Shown: piece by piece, positions 59,279-64,000 of the stretch
How positions within the stretch are numbered: the first letter of the stretch is position 1
How the letters are laid out: each line of letters begins with the position of its first letter
Assembly: GCF_900108335.1 (NCBI RefSeq)
Contig: NZ_FNVT01000023.1
Coordinates: forward strand, 84,597 to 148,596
Reading direction: 5' to 3'
DNA from: Nonomuraea solani
Lineage (GTDB): Bacteria; Actinomycetota; Actinomycetes; Streptosporangiales; Streptosporangiaceae
DNA: 64,000 nucleotides
Notes under the pieces: generated by a model
What the model was told of the DNA's origin: nothing
The model's input: only the letters and a program-made list of their open reading frames with translations
Databases searched by the model: none
Translations under genes and position numbers: made by a program

Positions 59279-59975
59279 GACGGCCTCCGGCGAACAGGGC
59301 GTCCACGGGGCGGACGACGGCGACGGTGATCTCCCCGGAGACCGGGGTGAGCGTGGCGCCCGGCCAGGCCGGCCGGTCGAGGTCGACGGTCACCAGATGC
59401 CGCCCGTCCACTTTCAGCGCTTCGCCGAACAGCTCTTCCGAGGCCGGGTACGGTTCCACCGCGCTCACCCGGCCGCGCACGTTCGCGCCGCTCAGCGTGA
59501 CGGTCTGGCCAGGGGCGAGCGCGCCGATCCGGTCCCGGTCGACCAGGAGCAGCGCCCGCAGGGGGCCGGTGACCGGGTCGACGGCCGCGACGGCGCCGCC
59601 GGCGGTCAGCGTGGTGCCGGGGGCCGCCGCGCGCAGCACCCGGCCGCTCGCCGTGCCCGTGACGACGTGCTCGCGTCCCCGCCCGTCGGCCAGTACGGCC
59701 AGCGGGGTCGCGGGGGTCACCTCCTGGCCCACGCGGACCAGGACCTTCGCCACGCTGCCGGCCACGGGGGCGGCCACCGGCACGGGACCGGTGCCGGCCA
59801 CCAGCACGCCGGTGCCGGTGACCACGTCACGGACCTGCCCCAGCAAGGCCCAGCTCGCCGCGCAGCCCGCGACCAGGATGAGTGCGACCGCGGCGAGCCA
59901 CGCCTTGGTTCGCACCGTGGAGACGAGCTCGTCGATCCGCTCGCCTCCGGGCGCCTCCACCGCGGTCGTGGTCAT
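59271..59975 (-). CDS. HlyD/NHLM-type secretion adaptor (short)
   Basis: 234 residues from ATG 59975, overlapping the stop of precursor P3 (ATGA). One membrane helix (AWLAAVALILVAGCAASWAL) is followed by a lipoyl/barrel-sandwich hybrid (GTGPVPVAAPVAGSVAKVLV, then VGQEVTPATPLAVL) and a beta-barrel domain (LAPGQTVTLSGANVRGRVSA). The coiled-coil hairpin of classical HlyD is missing, as expected in a Gram-positive NHLM system, where it links the ABC exporter to the cell-wall side. Confidence 0.87.
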   Translation of the reverse strand: MTTTAVEAPGGERIDELVSTVRTKAWLAAVALILVAGCAASWALLGQVRDVVTGTGVLVAGTGPVPVAAPVAGSVAKVLVRVGQEVTPATPLAVLADGRGREHVVTGTASGRVLRAAAPGTTLTAGGAVAAVDPVTGPLRALLLVDRDRIGALAPGQTVTLSGANVRGRVSAVEPYPASEELFGEALKVDGRHLVTVDLDRPAWPGATLTPVSGEITVAVVRPVDALFAGGRRG

Positions 59976-60277
59976 CGCAGGGCACCTCTCGGGGTGTAGA
60001 TGCAGAAGCAGAGGCTGAGCAGGCACGGAGGCGGAGGGGGCGGCGGCACGGCCCCGGCGGAGCCGGTGAGCATCTCGATGACGAGCTCCGTGCCGGGCTC
60101 CGGCGGCAGTGCCGGGGCGTCCTGTCCGGCGGCCGGCCGGAGGTCGTACTCGGCCAGGACCGAGAGGGGGTCGCTCTCGTACCGGAGTTTGAAGTCGGTG
60201 TCGAGCCATGACCTCGCGGTCAGCTCGCCGAACGCTCTGCGCTGGGTCATGTCCCAGCCGATCGTGTCCACAGTCAT
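59972..60277 (-). CDS. RiPP precursor-like peptide P3 with poly-proline core
   Basis: 101 residues from ATG 60277, 7 nt after GGGAGG. The leader (1-75) has the NHLP helix pattern in divergent form (RRAFGELTARSWLDTDFKLR, then YESDPLSVLAEYDL) and ends TGSAG. The 26-residue core is AVPPPPPPPCLLSLCFCIYT plus PRGALR: seven prolines, three Cys and a hydrophobic centre, unlike the other cores. Its stop overlaps the HlyD-like start. A conserved hairpin lies 43 nt upstream. Confidence 0.8.
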   Translation of the reverse strand: MTVDTIGWDMTQRRAFGELTARSWLDTDFKLRYESDPLSVLAEYDLRPAAGQDAPALPPEPGTELVIEMLTGSAGAVPPPPPPPCLLSLCFCIYTPRGALR

Positions 60278-60320
60278 CACAGGGCCTCCCGCCGCGGGTG
60301 TGTGAGATGCTTTTTCGTGC

Positions 60321-60353
60321 GGGGTGGTGGACATCTGGACTGCCCACCGCCCC
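60321..60353 (-). ncRNA. Conserved leader hairpin upstream of P3
   Basis: A 10-bp stem (60321-60330 GGGGTGGTGG with 60344-60353 CCACCGCCCC, one wobble pair) closes a loop that contains CATCTGGACTGC on the plus strand. The same 12-nt loop on a different stem lies before P5 at 62141-62169. Distance from hairpin to start codon is 43 nt here and 50 nt there. Confidence 0.55.
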
Positions 60354-60363
60354 GCCTGGGACT

Positions 60364-60654
60364 TCAGGCTTGCCGTCCGCCGGAGAAGCAGCCGGTCGGG
60401 CAGCTCACGGTGCCGATCGTGCCGAGGGCGCCGCCCGCGGACGATTCGAGACTCTCCAGGTCGATGGCCTGACCGGGGTGTTCGGGCAGGTCGGGCAGGG
60501 GCAGCTCACGCGGCCAGTCGACGCCCGCTTCGGTGAGGGCGGCGCGCGGGTCTCGTTCGAACTCCCGCCTGAGCGCCTCGTCGGACCAGGCGCGGGCGAC
60601 GAATCGGGCGAGCTGCGTCCGTAGGTCGGGGGATATTTCGGGCATTTCAGGCAT
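60364..60654 (-). CDS. RiPP precursor peptide P4 (divergent NHLP-type leader)
   Basis: 96 residues from ATG 60654. The leader (LRTQLARFVARAWSDEALRR, then EFERDPRAALTEAGVDWP) is a textbook NHLP/Nif11-like leader and ends SLESSAGG at 68-75. The 21-residue core is ALGTIGTVSCPTGCFSGGRQ plus A, with two Cys, three Thr and two Ser in the pattern of small (methyl)lanthionine or azole peptides. It is the first gene of the main operon, preceded by a conserved promoter box and followed by P3 86 bp later. Confidence 0.88.
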   Translation of the reverse strand: MPEMPEISPDLRTQLARFVARAWSDEALRREFERDPRAALTEAGVDWPRELPLPDLPEHPGQAIDLESLESSAGGALGTIGTVSCPTGCFSGGRQA

Positions 60655-60729
60655 GAGGTCACCTCTTCGGCGAGGCTCCGGGGTGGCCGCCTACGAGATC
60701 CAGATTCGTCATCGGCGGCAAAGGCCGCC

Positions 60730-60767
60730 AGAAACAACTAACACCGGCGTATCGTGATGTTCGTCAT
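60730..60767 (-). promoter_or_regulatory. Precursor promoter box upstream of P4
   Basis: Minus strand: ATGAC-GAAC-ATCAC (60754-60767), 9 nt, then GTGTTAGTTGTTTCT (60730-60744), the latter identical over all 15 bases to the box before P5. It overlaps the stop codon of the upstream kinase-like gene and is 76 nt before the P4 start. It probably holds the operon promoter and an activator site. Confidence 0.65.
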
Positions 60768-61543
60768 TTCTGGTCATCGGGCTTTTCAGATGGGAGCCGC
60801 TGCTCCCGATGCGCGAAACTGCGCATCTCCCGCTGGGACTCGCGAGCCATGTCGAGCATGCGGCCCAGCTCTTTCCTGACCACTTCCGTGTCGCCGTCCA
60901 CGTCGGCGACGACCCGGCGGCCCTGCTCGGCGATGGCGTCGAGCCGGCTGCCGAGGATGCCCTCCAGTTCGCTCATCGCCCGCGCGCGCTGCGCCGCCAC
61001 CTCCAGCGCCGCGAACTCGATCCTGGTCGTGTAGAGAAGCCGCGCCGTTTCCGCGAAATGCGTCAGACCCGCCAGGGGAATGGCCGCCACGGAGACGGAC
61101 AGGGTCCAGGACAGGCCCTCCCAGAGCACGTCCCCGAGCGCCATCGCCTTGATCGTCTCGGCGACGGCCACGAGCAGGAACGCCGGCAACGGGTACGGCC
61201 TGGGCAGGATGCCCAGCGCCATCGCGGCGAGGAAGACCCCCGACGCGGCCCACCACTCGCCCAGGAACGGCAGCGGCAGGTAGACCAGGAGCGCCATGAT
61301 CCCCACCGCCCACCGGTGCCAGGGCCCGCGCGGGCCGGTGCAGCCGGCGGCGATGTAGAGGGCGAGGACCGCGATCGCCAGCACGAGGCCCTCGACGCGG
61401 CCCGGTTGCGGGCTCTCGGCGTAGTGCGCGAACGTGGGAATGATCAGGTAGACGGCGAACGCCACGATCGTCGCGCGGCCGAGCCGCACCGCCGGTGGCG
61501 TACGGGCCGCCACCCTCGAACCGGGAACCCCAGTCTGAGTCAC
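60764..61543 (-). CDS. Degenerate sensor-kinase-like membrane protein (no His, no ATPase)
   Basis: 259 residues from GTG 61543. Six or so hydrophobic helices in the first 165 residues match the sensor part of DesK/NarL-type kinases, followed by a dimerisation-like helix. Where active kinases have ELHDLLGxxL, this has ELEGILGSRL (192-201), so the phosphorylated His is lost, and the protein stops after a further 58 residues (SQREMRSFAHREQRL, like the segment before the ATPase) with no HATPase domain. It may be a signal-sensing regulator of the kinases encoded at the far end of the cluster, or a decaying gene. Confidence 0.7.
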   Translation of the reverse strand: MTQTGVPGSRVAARTPPAVRLGRATIVAFAVYLIIPTFAHYAESPQPGRVEGLVLAIAVLALYIAAGCTGPRGPWHRWAVGIMALLVYLPLPFLGEWWAASGVFLAAMALGILPRPYPLPAFLLVAVAETIKAMALGDVLWEGLSWTLSVSVAAIPLAGLTHFAETARLLYTTRIEFAALEVAAQRARAMSELEGILGSRLDAIAEQGRRVVADVDGDTEVVRKELGRMLDMARESQREMRSFAHREQRLPSEKPDDQK

Positions 61544-61670
61544 AAACGGATCATGACAACCGATTTCCGTAAAGGCAACGCGTCACGATGCGTTTTCCCT
61601 TTTGGAGGGTTTCCGCACCGGCCACGATCCGCCGTTGTTTACGCGGCCGCCATGTACTCCGGCAGGGCGA

Positions 61671-61697
61671 CACCCGGCGGCGGCGGGCCGCCGGGTG
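61671..61697 (-). terminator. Terminator hairpin after P5
   Basis: Perfect 10-bp GC stem CACCCGGCGG / CCGCCGGGTG (61671-61680 with 61688-61697), 7-nt loop, located 58 bp after the P5 stop on the minus strand. No T-tract. It makes P5 a single-gene transcript. Confidence 0.65.
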
Positions 61698-61754
61698 CCA
61701 CGGCGTGGGCCTGGGGGTGCGACCAGGCCGGACCGCGCCCCCATGGCAGGGTTG

Positions 61755-62090
61755 CTACTCCGTCACGCTCGCGCCGCAGCCGAACGTGCCGGCGGTGAAG
61801 GCGGTGCCGCCGATGGTGCTGACCGAGCTGGCGGAGCCCATGCAGCCGTCGGGCGCCTGCTCGGTGCCGGCCGCGACCTCGAGCTCCTCGACGCTGAACT
61901 CGCCGGCGGGCTTCGGGGGCAGCGGCGGCGTGGCCACGCCCTCCGGGTAGGCGATGCCGTACTCGGCCAGCATCAAGCGGGGCTCGCGGCCGTAACGGGA
62001 CTTCACCTCGTTCTCCGACCAGGCGGCGGCGATCAGCCTGGCGAACTTCTTGCGGTCCTCGTCACCAAGGATGTAGAGGCTTTCGGCCAT
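61755..62090 (-). CDS. RiPP precursor peptide P5 (NHLP-type leader)
   Basis: 111 residues from ATG 62090 after GGAAGGAGAG. The leader (1-75) begins MAESLYILGDEDRKKFARLI and ends ELEVAAG, closely matching P1 and P2 although 14 kb away. The 36-residue core (TEQAPDGCMGSASSVSTIGG, then TAFTAGTFGCGASVTE) has two Cys and many Ser/Thr/Gly. The gene has its own promoter box, leader hairpin and terminator, so it can be expressed apart from the main operon. Confidence 0.88.
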   Translation of the reverse strand: MAESLYILGDEDRKKFARLIAAAWSENEVKSRYGREPRLMLAEYGIAYPEGVATPPLPPKPAGEFSVEELEVAAGTEQAPDGCMGSASSVSTIGGTAFTAGTFGCGASVTE

Positions 62091-62140
62091 TGGGCCCACT
62101 CTCCTTCCGCCCCGGCTCACAGCCGAGATCCGATGGGAGT

Positions 62141-62169
62141 GGCAGCGGGCATCTGGACTGCTCGCTGCC
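62141..62169 (-). ncRNA. Conserved leader hairpin upstream of P5
   Basis: Stem GGCAGCG/CGCTGCC (62141-62147 with 62163-62169), continued by GCA/TGC after one mismatch, closes the loop TCTGGAC. The 12-nt stretch CATCTGGACTGC is identical to the loop region of the hairpin before P3, while the stems differ in sequence but both pair. Confidence 0.55.
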
Positions 62170-62212
62170 CCTTGTCGCACGTCAAGCCTCGCCCGCCACG
62201 GCCTTCGCCGGT

Positions 62213-62250
62213 AGAAACAACTAACACGTACCGACTGTGATGACTGTCAT
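62213..62250 (-). promoter_or_regulatory. Precursor promoter box upstream of P5
   Basis: Minus strand: ATGAC-AGTC-ATCAC (62237-62250), 9 nt, then GTGTTAGTTGTTTCT (62213-62227). Block sequences and spacing match the P4 box exactly in the second block and by consensus RTGAY-N4-RTCAY in the first. It lies 123 nt before the P5 start, with the leader hairpin in between. Confidence 0.65.
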
Positions 62251-62277
62251 GCCTCCTTCGCGGGTTCGCAGGTGCAG

Positions 62278-62544
62278 TCACCGCCGAGACGCCCGCAGTG
62301 TCGCCGCTGTAGCACCGGTCAGGGCCAGGAGCAGGACGGCCGCCATGAAGACCTGCCCGTGCAGGCCGAGGACGAAGACGGTCCTGCCGGAGAACTCCGG
62401 GTCGTAGGTGGCGGTGCCGGGGAACAGCAGCGCGCCGATCATGCCGAGCCACGGCGTGGCCAGGACGGCGGCGGCGAGCGGCAGCGCGTTCCGGCCGCCC
62501 CGCAGCGCGAGGGCCGCAACAGCGCCGCGAGCAGGATCCCCCAC
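62278..62544 (-). CDS. Small hypothetical membrane protein, possibly frameshifted
   Basis: 88 residues from GTG 62544, with two hydrophobic helices (ALPLAAAVLATPWLGMIGAL and FVLGLHGQVFMAAVLLLALT). A better start is ATG 62552 with RBS AAGGA, encoding MNLWGILLA in another frame; joining it to the downstream frame at about 62528 would give a continuous three-helix protein, so a one-base frameshift or sequencing error is likely. I do not recognise the family. It lies upstream of the P5 promoter in the same direction. Confidence 0.5.
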   Translation of the reverse strand: MGDPARGAVAALALRGGRNALPLAAAVLATPWLGMIGALLFPGTATYDPEFSGRTVFVLGLHGQVFMAAVLLLALTGATAATLRASRR

Positions 62545-62601
62545 AGATTCATGTCATTCCTTAGAGGCATTAAGGAAACATAGATGCTCTAAGATGTCAA
62601 A

Positions 62602-62634
62602 AGCGGGGCCCGGATCTTTTTCCGGAGCCCCGCT
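62602..62634 (-). terminator. Rho-independent terminator after GH62 gene
   Basis: A 13-bp GC-rich stem (AGCGGGGCCCGGA at 62602-62614 with TCCGGAGCCCCGCT at 62621-62634, one bulge) and six-base loop, followed on the minus strand by TTTT (62599-62602). It lies 11 bp past the GH62 stop codon. Confidence 0.8.
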
Positions 62635-62644
62635 CGTCAGGCCG

Positions 62645-64000
62645 TCAGCGTTGCAGGGTCAGCAGGCCCGGCCGGTAGGGCAGGAGGCCGTAGTCGCCGC
62701 CGGAGTTGGGGCTGCGGCCTTGGTAGAGCAGTTGGAGGTTGCAGGGGTCGACGGTGAAGGTCTGGTCGGCGCTGGTGCGGATCAGTTCGCCGTGGCTGAT
62801 GTCGTTGGTCCAGGTGGCGCCGCTGTTGGCCTTGCCGGCGAAGGGGTTGCTCTCGGTGGCGGCCTGGGGTGTCCATGTGCCGTTGAGGCTGGTGGCGGTG
62901 AAGGAGCGGAAGTAGCGGCCTTGTGCGCCGATGGCCTCGACGAGCATGAGGTATTTGTTCTGGTTGTGGAGTTTGTAGACCTGGACGGCTTCGAACAGGT
63001 TGTTCCTGGTGTCGCTCATGATCACGGTGGAGGTGCTGCCGAAGCTGGCGGGGAAGTTGCCGAGGGGCATGCTGGCCCGGTAGATCCTGCCGTTGTCGCC
63101 GGCGAAGAACAGGTACATGTTGGTGCCGTCGCCGATGAGGGTCTGGTCGATGGGCCCGGTGCCGGAGTCGGTGATGCTGCCGGAGAAGAGCACCTGCTGT
63201 GCCGACCAGCCGTTCGGGTTGGCCGGGTCGGTGGAGGTGCGGTAGGAGAAGGCGGTGCCGCCCCATTGGTAGGCGAGCACCCAGATGTTCTTGGGGGCGA
63301 AGTAGAAGAGTGTGGGGGCGACGGTGGAGTTGGACATGGCGTTCTGGCCGGCGGAGGCCATCTCGGGCCAGTTGGTGAAGAGGCTGAAGTTCATCGAGCC
63401 CCATCGGGTGCCGGTGTCGTGGGTGGTGGCGTAGACGAGGTGCCGGCCGTTGTAGGGGGCGACGGTGAAGTCCTTGAGCGAGACCCAGCCCGATTTCGGG
63501 GTGGCGAGCTGGCCGGTGGAGGTCCAGCGGTAGGTCGCGGGGAGGTCGCACGGGCCGGGGTTGCCGCCGCCGACCTGGACGAGCTGCCATTGCTGGTTGG
63601 TGCCGCCCCAGTCGTCGTATTGGACGATGCCGGCGTTGTCGGCGGTGGAGGCGCCTTGGACCTCCAGGGCCTTGTTGCTGTGGCGGGAGATGAGCCGTAC
63701 GTGGCCGCCGGCCGAGTCGGCCAGGCGCCACTGCTGGTTGGTGCCGTTGCCGTCGGCCCATTGCACGATGGAGCCGCCGTTGGCGGTGGAGAAGTTGTAG
63801 ACGTCGAGGACCTTGCCGGAGTGGCGGGACTTGACGCGGTAGTAGCCGCCGCCGGAGTCGACGAACTGCCATTGCTGCTGGTTGCCGTTGTTGCGGGTCC
63901 ACTGGGTGATACGGCCGCCGTCGGCGGTCGAGGAGTTGTAGACGTCGAGGGCCTTGCCGCTGTTGCGGTTGACCAGGACGTACCAGGCGTTGGTGTCGAC
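62645..64000 (-). CDS. Secreted GH62 alpha-L-arabinofuranosidase with ricin-type CBM13 (partial, start outside window)
   Basis: 452 codons are visible and the frame stays open to the last base, so the signal peptide lies to the right. The visible N-terminal part is a ricin B-type beta-trefoil (CBM13) with three repeats, each carrying a SGKALDVY/SNKALEVQ segment and a QW pair (NQQQWQF, NQQWRL, NQQWQL). After a GGGNPG linker the GH62 five-bladed propeller begins (CDLPATYRWTSTGQL): the general base Asp is in SLKDFTVAPY, IDQTLIGDG carries the pKa-modulating Asp, and the general acid Glu is in LFEAVQVYK. GH62 enzymes release arabinofuranose side chains from arabinoxylan. Confidence 0.93.
   Translation of the reverse strand, partial: VDTNAWYVLVNRNSGKALDVYNSSTADGGRITQWTRNNGNQQQWQFVDSGGGYYRVKSRHSGKVLDVYNFSTANGGSIVQWADGNGTNQQWRLADSAGGHVRLISRHSNKALEVQGASTADNAGIVQYDDWGGTNQQWQLVQVGGGNPGPCDLPATYRWTSTGQLATPKSGWVSLKDFTVAPYNGRHLVYATTHDTGTRWGSMNFSLFTNWPEMASAGQNAMSNSTVAPTLFYFAPKNIWVLAYQWGGTAFSYRTSTDPANPNGWSAQQVLFSGSITDSGTGPIDQTLIGDGTNMYLFFAGDNGRIYRASMPLGNFPASFGSTSTVIMSDTRNNLFEAVQVYKLHNQNKYLMLVEAIGAQGRYFRSFTATSLNGTWTPQAATESNPFAGKANSGATWTNDISHGELIRTSADQTFTVDPCNLQLLYQGRSPNSGGDYGLLPYRPGLLTLQR

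Noticed and set aside
41298..62090. Thiopeptide gene cluster
   Set aside because: YcaO and SagB-like enzymes occur in thiopeptide loci, but there is no LanB-type glutamylating dehydratase pair and no pyridine-forming cycloaddition enzyme, and the cores are not of thiopeptide type.

Overview
The window is high-GC DNA with strong third-position G/C bias, GTG/TTG starts and many ATGA/GTGA stop-start overlaps, so it comes from a filamentous actinomycete. Secreted plant-polymer hydrolases, an IdeR/DmdR-type iron box, a Zur box and two specialised-metabolite loci suggest the Streptosporangiales or a related group (inference). I found no rRNA, tRNA, CRISPR array or insertion sequence.

Left part (1-19.3 kb): the end of an amidohydrolase; an IclR regulator; two secreted M14 carboxypeptidases; secreted GH97 and GH95 glycosidases that share a palindromic operator; a GNAT enzyme behind a terminator hairpin; an EF-G paralogue preceded by a 36-codon leader ORF; an ornithine-lipid pair (olsB/olsA-like); a WGxxGxxG small protein with a foldable 5' UTR; and an iron-regulated siderophore importer (binding protein plus two FecCD permeases, no ATPase).

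Middle part (19.3-41 kb): a minus-strand locus of cytochrome b, EF-hand protein, single-module reducing PKS (KS-AT-DH-MT-ER-KR-ACP) and thioester reductase. The cytochrome b keeps the haem bL histidines but lacks both haem bH histidines. It is followed by the divergent Zur-controlled aztA / aztB-aztD2-aztC-aztD zinc uptake genes, a frameshifted SMI1/KNR4 gene, two metallophosphoesterases and an AlkB-like dioxygenase.

Right part (41.3-62.3 kb): a RiPP locus read right to left. It has five precursors with NHLP-type leaders (three near-identical, two divergent), an HlyD-like protein, two NHLM-type ABC exporters (one with an intact C39 peptidase), a LanM-like protein with a dehydratase domain but no recognisable zinc-cyclase motifs, a TOMM E1-like/YcaO cyclodehydratase, a SagB-type azoline oxidase, a self-protection ABC transporter and two NarL-type two-component systems. 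I predict linear peptides carrying dehydroamino acids and azol(in)es, with dehydration done by a LanM-type rather than LanB-type enzyme. Three precursor promoters share a 14-bp inverted repeat (RTGAY-N4-RTCAY) at fixed distance from a second conserved block, and two precursor leaders share a covarying hairpin with an identical loop.

Across the window, several unrelated genes contain in-frame short tandem repeats (15, 18, 24, 27 and 75 bp), and an HK/RR junction has been triplicated into a chain of overlapping mini-ORFs. The window ends in a GH62 arabinofuranosidase with a ricin-type lectin domain.
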